In this document: positions 40,593-52,691 of the stretch, piece by piece
How positions within the stretch are numbered: the first letter of the stretch is position 1
Layout: every line of letters starts with the position of its first letter
Origin: Notospermus geniculatus
Taxonomy: Eukaryota > Nemertea > Pilidiophora > Heteronemertea > Lineidae
Length of the DNA stretch: 64,000 nucleotides
Direction of reading: 5' to 3'
Assembly: GCA_002633025.1 (NCBI GenBank)
Contig: NMRB01001074.1
Span: 75,088 to 139,087, forward strand
Notes under the pieces: model-generated
What the model was told of the DNA's origin: nothing
What the model saw: only the letters and a program-made list of their open reading frames with translations
The model's database searches: none
Program-made: the position numbers and the translations under genes

Positions 40593-43500
40593 TCAAACGT
40601 TAGAGTTACTGGACGCATGGATCCTGTTATAAGCCGGGCCTCCCGAGGAATACCCATCTTTCGTCATATTCCTCGAGTCAGTAGTGTCCAGGAACTCGGC
40701 ATCATGGACATCTAGTTTCCGTAACGTGGCCTTTGAATATTTTTCCACGATGGCGGTGCCGATAGAATCACCTATGACGTTGACTGTGGTCCGACAGCGA
40801 TCCCTGAAAGAAAGATCAATCTCGCTTGATCCAATGCAAAATATCGATGTGTTGAATAAGGAAGATCGTTCGGAACAGTGCCAGCACTAAATGTTCCTAT
40901 TTTGGCGTTTATGTTTTCAAATTGGAAAAGCTTGACGAAGGAGAAACTACGGCAACGCCAAGAAAACATGAGCGACAAGAGAGCGAGGTTGGCGTTGTTT
41001 TCGAACGATCCGCTGGTCCTTGTTTACGTTTCACCTACTTACAGGAACCAGTCCACTGCGAGAATGAGCGTGATATCTTCGGTTGGGAGCCCGACAGATG
41101 TCAGGACGATCAGCATCGCCACGAGACCGGCCTGGGGGACAGCTGCAGCGCCGATCGAGGCTGCTGTTGCAGTGATACTAGAAAGATGAGGAGGAAGATG
41201 AATTGAACATGTTGAGATGCGACGATGTCTCATCAGGAACACCGCCAGCTTTACTTGAGCGACGACGGCGGGTCTCCCTCCAAACTCTTTGCCAGGGTTT
41301 TGGCGTACACTGCTTTGCAAATGAATCTCCAGCTTATGTTTGGAAAATAGGCCTATACTTTTGTCTCTTAGCCAAGACTTCAACATACCAAACGATTATA
41401 ATTTGTCCAATACTAAGCGATATTCCGTTGACTTGAGCAATAAAGATGGACGCCACAGCTTCATAAAGGGCGGTACCGTCCATGTTGATGGTTGCACCAA
41501 TAGGAAGCAAGAAGCGAGTCACGCGGCGATCTATATTTAGATTCTCTTCAAGGCAGCGGAAGGTGACGGGAAGGGTGGCAGCGCTGAAACGAAAAGTTGG
41601 ATAAAAACTATTGGCCGGTTCGTAAGTTTTGTTCCCAGTCGGAACCATGCAGAAGGCATGCCTGCAGTAGAACAAATCTACAGAATCGAAATAAGGCCTC
41701 TTGTTGACTACCTACCTTGAAGCCGTAGCGGCGGCTGTCAGTAAAGCCTGCAAAATACCTCCCACGAAAGTAAACGGATTCTTCCGGACAAAAGCAACGT
41801 AAATAAGAGGTAGTACGATCAAACCGTGGATGGCTAGGCCCGCTAAAACAGTCGCCGTGTACAAGCCGATTTGCTGGAAGGCTGTCTCGATGTTGTCCAT
41901 GGCGACGATCTTGGATGAGACCAGAAACAGGACGCCGATTGGGGAATACCTTTAAATCAAAAGACGGGCCATTTTTAGTCAACTGTCCGGCACATTTACG
42001 AATTACTTTGTTGTTCCCTACTCTTAAATACAGAAAAGCCCAATTCCATGCAGTTCCGAAAATCGTGTCAGAGAGGCATACAAATCTGTTCATCTGTTCA
42101 TTGCTGTGTTGGTCTCAGAACGGGAATGACATTTAGTCAATCCGGAGTTGCTTTTTGCCCAGACATGCCAGAAGCGGACATCATTCGTAACATCATCACC
42201 TATTGGTTGTCACGTCCGGTTAGCAGCAGGTCCCGGATTCGAATCCAGCTTGGGCCTATATTGGAATTAATCATTCCTGGTTCGGCTCTTCACGTCCGTC
42301 GCATGGGACAGAAAGCCGACGTGCCTTGTACCTTGTGCCTTTGCAAAGGGCAAGTAAAAGACCCCCCTCCAAGTGAGCAGCTTGAGATGGCCTCGCTTCC
42401 ATACTTACAAAGAGCCAATAATGATTTGGTTTCGGCCCTGATGGAAAAAAATCAAGTACAAATACGTCGTTCGGTTACAAGCAAGTCCCGATTATAAACA
42501 GCAGAAGAAAATGCGTCAAAAAAACGGGCTGGCTGTCCAACTACCAGCCGTTCCGTACATGTTGACCGTCTCGGCGATCGCAAAACGAACGTCTGCCGGT
42601 TTGCCAAATCAAAGGACCGTGATCTGTTCAAATACAACGTTCGGAGGCAAAAAACGATACAAACCATATGACAACTCCGATCAGCGCCATGACAGCTTCG
42701 TTCATTGCATCAAAGAAAGCCACCAGGGGGCGGCACTTTTCCCCCATCCTGCTGATGATGGTACCAAACGCGATGGAGAAGACGACGATACCGAGGATGT
42801 TCGAACCTTCCGACATGCTCGTCACGGGTTTGTACTCGATCTCTGAAATGAGGCTTGCCGTGCACACAAATATGGCTGACTGATACAAGTAAACACATCG
42901 TAGCCTACTTTTATGGCTGTTCAGTATCAACAGACTGGGCTCCGATCCACTTGAGTGAGTGTACCTCGGACAGGGACAAACATCAGTTTCGCAATCAAAC
43001 TTGACAGAGCACTTGCTGATGACGTCATCCGTATTTGCCAGATGACGTCCCCGCTGACATGGAGACCCAACCTCCTGCGCATGTCCAGCTAAAGCTTGGC
43101 TACTTCCGGTCGTCAATATTCTACTGACTCTGCTACGTAGATAGACGAAGACACTGACTTACCATTCTCTGTGTCGTTCAAACCCAAAGTGAGATTATAG
43201 AGGGAAGCTGTGTCATTCATGACAGTCGGCAGTGGTTTGGGTGAAATCGGAACTTGTTCCGTCTTGGTCTGAAAATTGGGGACTCACAGTAGATTTGCAA
43301 TTGATTTATCAGGTATTTGTCGGTCATTGAAGGGGTAGGCCTATGACACCACGGCGAAAGTCTGCGCGCCGGAGATGACCGAAAGCCGCGGTCAATTTCT
43401 TTGTCTTATTCTGTACAACAGATACATGGTGAGGTTGTAAGGCCTCCCAACTGAGAACTCGTCCCCCGAGTCCTGAAACTAACAAACAAAACCTGGGGTT

Positions 43501-44623
43501 CTGTTGTCGGCGTATCTGCCTACTCCCCCACACCGTTGTAGGCTTGGAATGCGCCACGGCTAAAATGGTCCATCAGAGAAGTCGGCTTAAGAAGAAGCTG
43601 CTGTTTACAGGGTTACAAACCTAAACGACTTTTGTCAATCAGTCCATGAAGACGTTTACTCACCTGTCTAAAACAAGCAACAATCAGATTATCCGGAATC
43701 ATGTTTCTGAAACAGAAGATGATCCCATAATACCCTAGTCGTGGGTTTAATCGAAGACCTCATCATCTGCTTCAATCTTTTTATTTTGTTCAGGCGTTCA
43801 CCTGCTAGGATAATGCGGCCATCTTGTAATCCAATATGGCCGACATGTGACGTTATTTCCGATGGCACCATTCGATTCTGGAGTCTGTGCCGAATTTGAT
43901 GCTTCTATCACAAAATGAACGATTGGTCATTTTTCGGGCCCTATCCTCCGATCCCTACATGCCCTACTACAAAGCTGCCGTTCATCTTAAAGCACCTGTT
44001 GGCACACAGGGGGCAGTGATTGTGTGAGCGGCCATTTCTAGGCCGTCCATACTGGGAACCACTTACCTGATAAGGTCGAGCAGAGAGTCGGCAGGGTGGA
44101 CCACCTTTGAACGTCCAACGCGGTTGATATCTCTTCTTGCCCCTTCCCCTGGCTTGATCGTGACCACCAGAACGATACCAATGATGACAGCACAGACGGT
44201 CGTGGTGACGTAATACAGAGTTGCCTTGGCACCCATGGTACCGGAAGCACGCGCATCCAAGGCAGCCAGGCCGGAAATCAAACTCGAAACGACCAGAGGA
44301 AGAATGAGCATCTTCAGCATCCGGAGCAGGACATCACCAGGGAACTTGAGATACATGATGTCACGGGCCGATAGGCGGGGTTCCACGTATCGCAGGGCTA
44401 TACCCAGAGCGATGCCTGCAAGCATGGCCACCACCAGCAGCATCAGCAGTAGGTTTCTAAGAAACCATTTCTTACAGCACATTCGGCTACACTCGCATCT
44501 CCGGCAAAATCGGCAATTACATCGGCCTTGACCGCTGACTTCATGATCGTCGCTGTCAAACTCCACCCTGTAATCTTTCATCAAGGAATTCGCCGCGTCC
44601 TCGTTGCTAACCGAAGCTGACAT
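40593..44623 (-). CDS. Excitatory amino acid transporter, SLC1 family, gene A
   Basis: Sodium-coupled glutamate/aspartate transporter of the plasma membrane. Exons, high to low: 44623-44067, 43706-43664, 43268-43163, 42842-42665, 41949-41716, 41583-41389, 41177-41043 and 40803-40593. Phases agree; 552 residues. The Cys-rich N-terminus ([16 protein letters not shown]) precedes TM1. Exon 3 encodes the extracellular TM4 loop with three N-glycosylation sequons. HP1 reads TASSAATLP, TM7 has [12 protein letters not shown] with the Glu used for potassium coupling, HP2 has [10 protein letters not shown], and TM8 has DWFLDRCRT, whose second Arg is the acidic-substrate ligand in this family. These favour glutamate/aspartate over neutral amino acids. 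A start at 44683 is possible, but MSASVSNED at 44623 looks more likely. The exon 6 donor gives Cys where gene B has Ser. A SINE lies in the intron after exon 4. Confidence 0.95.
42180..42465 (+). mobile_element. tRNA-derived SINE, copy 2 (diverged), in an SLC1 gene A intron
   Basis: It shares the B-box region (CAGGTCCC.GATTCGAATCCAGC), GCATGGGACAGAAAGCCGA, GGGCAAGTAAAAGACCCC and the end block CGGCCCTGATGGAAAAA with the copy at 7624-7905. The tRNA-like head is eroded. It lies between exons 4 and 5 of SLC1 gene A, antisense to that gene. Confidence 0.85.
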
Positions 44624-45689
44624 TCTCAGATGTGATTCAGCAGGGCAGTTCGGACTGTTCAAAGTAAAGAAAACAGGAAACAATGCAGAAGGAGAGAGAA
44701 AAAGATGGCTGCCTGGCGACCATATTAAGAGTTAGCACTGGTACATGTATAATATATCACATTATATCGGAATATCTTGTGTATCCTCTTTAAATGTAGG
44801 CCTATCGATGATAAGAATTTGATGAGGACCTGACCGACGGTTAAGGTGGAATTGCACTTTAAATGTGTTCAGTTTTGGCCCCCTGGTGGCAGAATGGACA
44901 ATCACAATGGACCCGCGCGCCTTACCTCAAATTATGATTCTCGTGAAATTTTCTCTGTATCATCTGAATTTCAACGCAGCAAGTTTGTGAAGGACTTCGA
45001 ATGATCTTCAGTCGCGTGTGGAAAATGACTTGCGCACCGACTCGGTATGACTGCTCCAAGTTGTTCTTTTCGGTGAATCAACTTACGGCGACGGAATGAC
45101 CTCCTGGTTCTTCCGTGTTTGTGTTTGTGCATGAAGCTGTTTGGAATACAGGGCACATTCTAACTCGCTCGTCTGCCTTGTCGCGAACACCTGCCACGCG
45201 AACAAACTGTAGGCCTACATGCGGGCCATTGATGAATTTTTGAGGTGATCCAATATAAAATAGATGAGAGTCGACGAACACCTGTTAGGGGAGGCATTCA
45301 ATTGCGCATTTAGAAGCGGCCGTCTCTGTGCCAGGTGTACCAGAGGAGAAAGTCCCAAAGATGCAAATCAGGTGTGACACAATGATGGTCACCAGCTGTT
45401 CTTACATGAAAAGCTATTAGCTAATTTCACCTGCGCCATCTATTGCACAGGGTTCATTTTTATGGGACAGTCTGTAAGGTGATTGAAGGTGGTCTGTCCG
45501 CAAATATATGGTGGTTGCTGACCCGGGTTGCTGATCGCCAACGGGACGTGGTTTCTCCTCGCGTTGTATTGTCCGCACTCTGCCACGATATAGGCCTAGC
45601 CTACATTTTTTTTCTATTTACATGTAGGCCCAACCATCACAATCCTTTGTACTTTTGAGAGAGGTGACTGCCGACATGGCTGACTACAC

Positions 45690-45810
45690 AATGGCTGGTA
45701 TGCATAAAAGCTAGCAAATGCTTTTACTTCAAATTTTGTAGTGCATTTACATTGGAACTCGCTGTATCTTAAGTAAAAGCATTCGCTAACTTTTATAAAT
45801 ACCAGCCATT
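45690..45810. mobile_element. CTGGTATTCATAAAAGCTAGC palindromic element, copy 2
   Basis: AATGGCTGGTATGCATAAAAG and TTATAAATACCAGCCATT form the ends. The interior (TTTTACTTCAAATTTTGTAGTG) matches the copy at 25649-25771 with few changes. Confidence 0.85.
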
Positions 45811-47192
45811 GCTGTGATCGCTTTATGAGAAGAAAGAGCGGGTCTACCATTGGCGTCTTTCTGTCGAAGATAGCCTATACGCACCAATTCATCCGACATC
45901 AAAGGGCCACAACAAGGCTCATTGTGGCAAAAGTAAGTCAAATGCAAGTCCAAGGCAATGCCGCATTAAACCCCATGATATCTGTGGCCTTTTTGTAGGC
46001 ATAATATTGTCGAGTCATCATTATAATCAAAATCTGAGTGATCTATAAAACCGTGACACACTCGAAAGTTCTAGTGTTGTTGCACGTGACCTAGGTTGTA
46101 TATTATAAGAAGCGCGAGGAATATAAAGTCATGAATGATATTTTCGTACGGCGATAGTGAGACTACTGCAGAAACAGAGCACTCAATTTGTTAATTTCAC
46201 AAAAGTGAGAGGGACCCATGATTGGAACCGTAGGCCTGGTTTCTCCGACAAAGAAGGTGAGTGATCACACTTTATCTGTGAGATTGTTTTTCAGAAAATA
46301 TCTCTTTAGAAGTCACCGTCATGGCAGTCCTGATCGGTTTCATCCTAGGCCTATCAGCACGTGGTATATATACAATAAAGATGCGGCGTACGTGACGTCA
46401 TGATTTTGTTCTGGGTATCTCCCACAGTAGTAAAAACAGCCGAGTGCTCAAGAATTTAGTCCTGAAGATGACATGTTAGGCCTACTTTCCATAAACTTGA
46501 AAGAATATAGGCCGATAGGGTCCTACTCCCCCGCCTACTCCAGTCGGCCAAACTATCCACATGGTATTGCCCGCTCTTGCATGGACAAGCCTTGAATGGA
46601 TTGTCACGATGGGAAGTTGAATGAACTAGGCCTAAATCCTGTCACTCCCTGAGGAGATTCTGAAGTTGTGCCGAAAAAAATCACAGGCCTACTCACGTTG
46701 TGCTGGCTTACCTGGAAGATTCACAGCCTAGCAAACGAAAGACACGGTCCTACCTCACTTGGATGATCTACTTTGAAGATCTAGAGTAGGCCTATTCTAC
46801 ACAGGACACATGCATTGTCATAGGCCTGGGCGGGTGTGATAGTCGGTCATTCACGCAGACTTGGAATTCAGCCATTCATCCAACCGGAACATGCATTCAC
46901 CAGTCTCTATTGAATGTTTCAGTTGCGTTTTTGGCCTAATCCAATTCATTCATCCATTGTGTCAGTATTAGACACTGTAAATCTTTTCCAATAAGATGAA
47001 AGGCCAACGCGTTCTTCATATGACGTCATGGCCGTTCATTGTCCAAACATGATAACACTACCAAACCCAAACGAACCTCCTTTTAATTCACTTTACTTCT
47101 TCACATAACATAGGCCTACATTTCAGCTACAGCTCCCACATTGTGCCCATCGCCGCCTTGTCCAGCTTCAGCGGTATTAGGCCTAAGCTTCT

Positions 47193-47447
47193 GGGTCCAT
47201 ATTCATAAAACTACTTGGGCCGTATGCACCAAGCAAAGATAATCTTGAACTCAGGTTTAGCCACAACTTTTCCATTGTCAGATCATACCCCAGTAAACCT
47301 GAACAATTGAAAAGCTGTGGATCAACCTTAGTTGAAGATTATCTTCGTTTGGTGCATACGGCCCCTTGAGTCTAAGTGTGACACTTATCCTTTGTTCAAC
47401 ATAAAAGAGAAGTATCACACTTCGACTTATGTTTATAATACGGACCC
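47193..47447. mobile_element. Nested palindromic elements
   Basis: The outer element begins GGGTCCATATTCATAAAAC and ends TATAATACGGACCC. It is split at about 47217-47364 by an inner element with ends GGGCCGTATGCACCAA and TTGGTGCATACGGCCC. The outer arms resume with TGAGTCTAAGTGTGACACT, which mirrors AAGTATCACACTTCGACTTA on the right. Confidence 0.8.
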
Positions 47448-49108
47448 TGACATCATATGGTGAGAACTGTTAGATCGCCATCTTTGTTGGAAAGGCCTAT
47501 TCTGTTTGTTATGTTAGTCTATTTTTAAATTGCTGTTCTGATATTAGAAGGGATGAACTGATGTCCTCTGTTGATATCATTCAAACAATACGTCGAACTG
47601 TTGTCCATCCTCTCATATCAATCTGATATCAAACTGAATCCGCACTCTCAAGAGTGACAGCTGTTGGTGCTGACCTAGGCCACTGTCTCTCCTCGTGTCT
47701 GGCCATCGGATCAGCTATATTCAAACACCTCTATGTAGTGGATTATAAGATATGGATTATGGAAAAATCTGCTAATCCGGCTATTGGGTTATTGTGACGC
47801 TCATCCCAATGTTTTTTGGATATTTTTCATTAGAAGTGTGCATAGACTTCACCGGGGACGTATGAACACTGTCACGTCATCAGTAACAAACGATTACTAG
47901 GTATTACCCAAAAAAGTTTGTTTTATTCAACGATTATTTCATGTACGAGTAGTATTCAGTACATGTAGACTTGCCAATGAATCTATTGGACATGCGGTAA
48001 AGTGTCTTCATGATGGTTTGTACGAGCATCATTTTCTGATTTTGTCGGCGACGCCTAGGCCCTATACATTATGTCATTTAAGCTGTGATTACATCATCAT
48101 CGTCATCATCTAGCAACATCATCAGCTTCCTGACTTATAAAGTCTTTGCCGGCGCTGCAACGAGCGCTAGGCCTACATGGTATATGGTCACATGATCGGG
48201 GTGAATTGAAGGATGGGTTAGGATTGTCATTGGACCAAGTCCCTTGGTCGGTTTAATGCCGTACTCCACTTTAACATTTCGCACCATGATCACATGCGAT
48301 GCCACCCACTCGTGGCGCATGCGTAGTAGTCCTTAATGCTCCAGCTGAGAATGATTGCATCAGATAGAAACGAAGTATGAAAAGAATGGTAGGCCTTCTG
48401 TTGATGGTATCAAACTTAGTATTTACTGTATGGTGTGTCACGGAGTAGGCCTACATGAAGGTAAGCTCGGTTTGTTCGTTCATTATTTTTAAATACCGGT
48501 CCTTTTCCCATTTCTGATTTTGGATGCCCGGCCTTTCCGCTGTCCACCGCGTAGAGGTGGTTCAGGAAATCGGCCGTATTGGGCTCTTTGCCGTCAAAGC
48601 CGGAGCTGATTGGGCAGATGCCAAAAGGACAGGTAACGCCATTACATTTGGTGTGAAAGGAATGGCAAAGAACCGCGATAGTGAATGAAAGGGCCATTTC
48701 CACTTGAGCAGTTGCCAACACTGTTTTTCGCACCATGATCCTTCTTTCTGGCAATACAATCAACCTGAAAGCGATGAAGCCACCATCAGAACTTGATAAA
48801 GCGTGACGTTCACCGGTAGCCTTGGCGTCAGACAGGCATGAATAAATACTATTCATGCCTGTAGGAACCCGCGGATAAACACTGTCCTGAGTCCAAGTGA
48901 TTTGTCAATCGCAAATACCAAATACTTGGGCATGGTTGGGGCATGAGAGGTTTGCCAACGAAGTCATGACCAGTCAAGTCAAGGCAAAGGTGGTTTCTTG
49001 ACATATTTTTTGCTCTCAGGCCCTCGAGGGAAAGTGTCATGTTTGTAAAACCATGGCATAACTTACTTCTTATTCTAATTGAAGGAGCGAACGAGTCGTT
49101 TGTCAACA

Positions 49109-52100
49109 ATGCCTGCATACCGTGATAAGCAAGACGTCGCCACAAGTGCCCTGATGCAGGACTTTAAAGTTCAGTTGGAGGCCAACAACGGGACGGTCTT
49201 GAACGGGACGGGAGGTGCTGATTTGGAGAGAGGGATAATGGCGAAAGGAGAAGGATGCGGCGAGGGACGCAGGGGTATCTGCTGTAAGAAATGGCTGAGG
49301 AGGAACCTCTTGTTGATACTGATGCTGACGTCGATGGTCGCTGGAATCGGTCTTGGTGTTGGCTTGAGATACGTGGAACCCCGCCTCACATCCCGGGATA
49401 TTATTTACCTCAAATTCCCTGGAGATTTACTTCTAAGGATGCTGAAGATGTTGATCCTACCCCTTGTGATTTCTAGTTTGATCTCGGGACTTGCTGCCCT
49501 TGATACCCGAGCCTCCGGCTCAATGGGAGCCAAGGCAGTCTTGTATTATTTCACGACAACCATAACTGCTGTTATTTTGGGTATCATACTCGTGGTGCTG
49601 ATCAAGCCGGGGGAACAGAAAGGAGGAACCATCGACCGTGTTGGAGATTCAAAGATCGTCAACCCGGCAGACGCCCTTCTTGACCTCGTCAGGTAAGATC
49701 AACGCTCAAAACTACGAATGTTTCCAACAATGTGTTTGTAGTATACAGACTGGCGCGTCGTGCAGGCGTTCCGCCAATCAGATTCTTCGGTTTCGGTCCG
49801 TGTCACCGCCTGCCTGATTGGTTGAACGCTTTCCCGACGCGTTGCTTACGCGCCGGTCTGTCACCGCTTTAACTCGTACAGTGGAACCTGTCTACATTGA
49901 ACACTCACGGGGAATTTCGAAAGTGTTCATAGTAAGGGGGTGTTCAATGTACCAAGGATCACCGCGTACTAGGTGGCGTTAGTGACATAATATTAGGGAG
50001 GTCCCATTAACTCGCCAGTCATTCTGTATGTTCTGACTAAACGGAAGGTCATGAAGTGCATATATTAGGCCTACTGTAGACAGCTGTCGACTTCACATTG
50101 TTCCTAATCAAGCCTAAACCTCCATGGCTGTTTAAACAAAACCACAGTTAATTGTAGTTCATACGTTCACGTCCCATATCAATTTAAGGACCTCTGGGGT
50201 GACAAGTAATTAATGCTAATCAAACATTCAGATGAAACAATTGGTGGGTGTTCAATTTACCAAGGTAAATTTTGCTGACGGGGATTGAAATTACTGTTCA
50301 ATGTTCAAAGTAGACAAATGTTCAATGTAAGGTCCTGCTAATTGAATTTAGGCCTACTGTTAGATCTGGCGGGGAATTTCAAAAGTGTTCAAAGTACACT
50401 GTTAAAAAAATTTCGGTAATTTTACAGAAAAAGCTGTGAAGCAGTTTCCCGACGTCTGTAATTTTTTTTACAGAAGGGTCTGTAGTTACAGCTCATACCT
50501 GTATTTTTACAGCTCGCGTCTGTATTTTATTACAGAACGATCTGTAGTTACAGCTGCATCTGTATTTTTTTACAGATCACATCTGTACTTTTTTACAGAT
50601 CGATCTGTAGTTACCAGCTCACGTCTGTACATTTTTACAGATATGTCCGTAGTTACAGACCACAGTCTGTAATTTTACAGAATGTTCGGGCAACTGGTTC
50701 ACCAGCATTATCTGTTATAAATGATACATGTCTGTAANCGTAAGTTATTCCGCGTTGGCTGCTCCTACATGTCCTATGTTTCAATTTGTGACGTACATCA
50801 CGACTTTCGGTGAAGTAACGTCTCCTGTGCGCATAGCGATCGGGCTCGAACCTACGGTTAAAACGACTTTTAAAGGTGTGTTTTACACATGGCTTTAATA
50901 TGGCAAGAAGATGGCTTGAGTGATTCTAATTTCCGTCGCGTTTCGTCTTCCAGCGATCCAATACACGCCAAAGTTGGGCATGTCCGACGGCACGAACGTC
51001 CTCGGTATCGTCGTCTTCTCCATCGCGTTTGGTATGATCATCAGCAGGATGGGGGAAAAGTGCCGCCCCCTGGTGGCCTTCTTTGATGCAATGAACGAAG
51101 CTGTCATGGCGCTCATTGGACTTGTCATCTGGTAGGTTCTGAAGATATAGGAAAGAAACTAAAGGGCATAGTTCCAGTGATACCGTTCCTGCCGCGCGCT
51201 AGTTCCTCTCTTTTTGTCATGTTCATATCAACGGAATACTTGAAGGGTAAATTTTGCTGTTTCAGGTACTCGCCAATAGGTGTCCTCTTCCTGGTAGCGT
51301 CAAAGATCGTGGAGATGGAGAACATAGAGACAGCTCTGCAGCAGCTTGGTCTTTACATCGCTACCGTCGTTACCGGGCTCGCCATCCACGGGCTTATTAT
51401 CCTTCCTGTAATATACGTCATCTTAGTCCGAAAAAATCCTTTCAAATTCCTGGGCGGCATTCTACAAGCCTTGGTAACTGCATTAGCTACTGCCTCAAGG
51501 TAAGCTGGCGGGAGACTGGTCCCCGTGTCCGCAAAGCGGCTGGTTTAGGAACCAGACTGTTCATAGAAGGAGATGCGTCGGCCTGTCTGAACTGACATCT
51601 GCTACGTTTCCGACTCAAGCATCCCAGCCTGGGACTCTTCATGGAGTTACAATGGCATAGAAGAATTCGATGAAGCTGATATCTTTTCAGCAGTCAACAG
51701 CAACGGCTGACTAACACGTAGCGACAGCCGTCAAACCCAACTTTTCGCAGAAGATTCAGTGCGGAATCATCGACGATCATCTGACTGAGTAGGCCTCCAT
51801 CTTTTTCCAGTTCTGCCACACTTCCGGTCACCTTCCGTTGTTTGGAGGAGAATCTAAATATAGATCGTCGCGTGACGCGGTTCGTGCTTCCGATTGGTGC
51901 AACCATCAACATGGACGGTACCGCCCTCTATGAAGCTGTGGCGTCCATCTTTATTGCTCAAGTCAACGGAATATCGCTTAGTATTGGACAGATCATCATT
52001 GTCAGGTAAGGTCTGCGACAAGAAATGATAGGATCAGCACTGAGGTAATGCTTGTTTTTCATTTGTTGTGATAGGAAGGATGTAAAATCAATGAATCGTA

Positions 52101-52691
52101 TTTTCTTCCAGTATCACCTCAACAGCGGCCTCTATCGGAGCGGCAGGCGTACCACAAGCTGGTCTTGTAACCATGGTGATCGTGCTAACAGCTGTCGGGC
52201 TGCCCACAGAAGATATCACGCTCATTCTTGCTGTTGATTGGTTCTTGTAAGTATCCATCATCCAATCATTGAGGTTTGTTGTGAGGTTAAAATGTTCATC
52301 ACGGTTGGCATGGACGTCGTGTTAAAGCCTTGGCTAGGACAAGGCACCGAAGGCCGACAATCCTGGTCGGGATAGGTGCAGGTGTTGAAACTAGGAATCC
52401 AAAAATATGTGCCAGGCCAAATTTTCTTCTTTTCGTAGGGAAATAAAAGTAATCGTTGCCTTTCTTTCTTGTTGTAGAGATCGTTGTCGAACGTCGATCA
52501 ACGTGCTCGGTGATTCTATCGGGGCGGCCATCGTCGACAAGTATTCCCAGGCAACACTCAGGAAGCTGGACCAAGAGGAAGCTGACCGGGACGGCTTCGA
52601 CTCTCTTGACAAACAGGGTTACCATGGAGACGGATATTCGTCAAGTCCACCGTATCATGGATCTAATATAACTAATACTACAAACTTATAA
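49109..52691 (+). CDS. Excitatory amino acid transporter, SLC1 family, gene B (two exons not found)
   Basis: Glutamate/aspartate transporter paralog. Exons found: 49109-49692, 50954-51131, 51266-51499, 51811-52005, 52112-52246 and 52478-52691. Their boundaries match gene A exons 1, 4, 5, 6, 7 and 8, four of them with exactly equal length (178, 234, 195, 135 bp). The counterparts of exons 2 (43 bp, [12 protein letters not shown] in gene A) and 3 (TM4 loop) were not found in the 1.26 kb between 49693 and 50953. Exon 1 ends in phase 2 and the next exon needs phase 1, so direct joining breaks the frame. HP1 reads TASSSATLP; TM7 [14 protein letters not shown]2 GVPQAGL and TM8 DWFLDRCRT are intact. 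It is either a gene with an assembly deletion (an N lies at 50738) or a pseudogene. Confidence 0.9.
49746..49860. mobile_element. Palindromic element in SLC1 gene B intron 1
   Basis: The ends CAGACTGGCGCGT and ACGCGCCGGTCTG are inverted, and the inner CAGGCG and ATTGG segments also pair. The CAGACTGG end recalls the TAGACTGG elements at 55994 and 58927. Confidence 0.6.
50410..50685. repeat. Array of short CTGTA...TACAG inverted repeats
   Basis: Units such as TCTGTATTTTTTTACAGAT recur about every 30-40 bp with alternating connectors (CGATCTGTAGTTACAGCT). Each unit is a small hairpin. The array lies exactly where two SLC1 exons are expected but missing, and ends near the N at 50738. Confidence 0.8.

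Larger units (their letters stand above)
44684..49108. other. Shared upstream region of divergent SLC1 genes A and B
   Basis: The two start codons lie about 4.5 kb apart, pointing away from each other. No coding exon was recognised. The stretch has two palindromic elements (45690-45810 and 47193-47447), a short ATC/CAT-rich microsatellite near 48095 and a dense run of TAGGCCTA palindromes between 45.2 and 48.5 kb. Confidence 0.5.

Noticed and set aside
43324-43557. Minus-strand frame inside SLC1 gene A intron
   Set aside because: It lies between well-defined exons 2 and 3 without matching splice sites or family motifs.
48416-48856. Minus-strand frame of 146 codons
   Set aside because: No recognisable domain, no splice support and no composition difference from the surroundings. 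Frames of this length occur by chance in 64 kb.
50410-50685. CRISPR-like array
   Set aside because: Units are short hairpins with variable spacing in an intron of an animal gene; there are no unique spacers and no cas genes.
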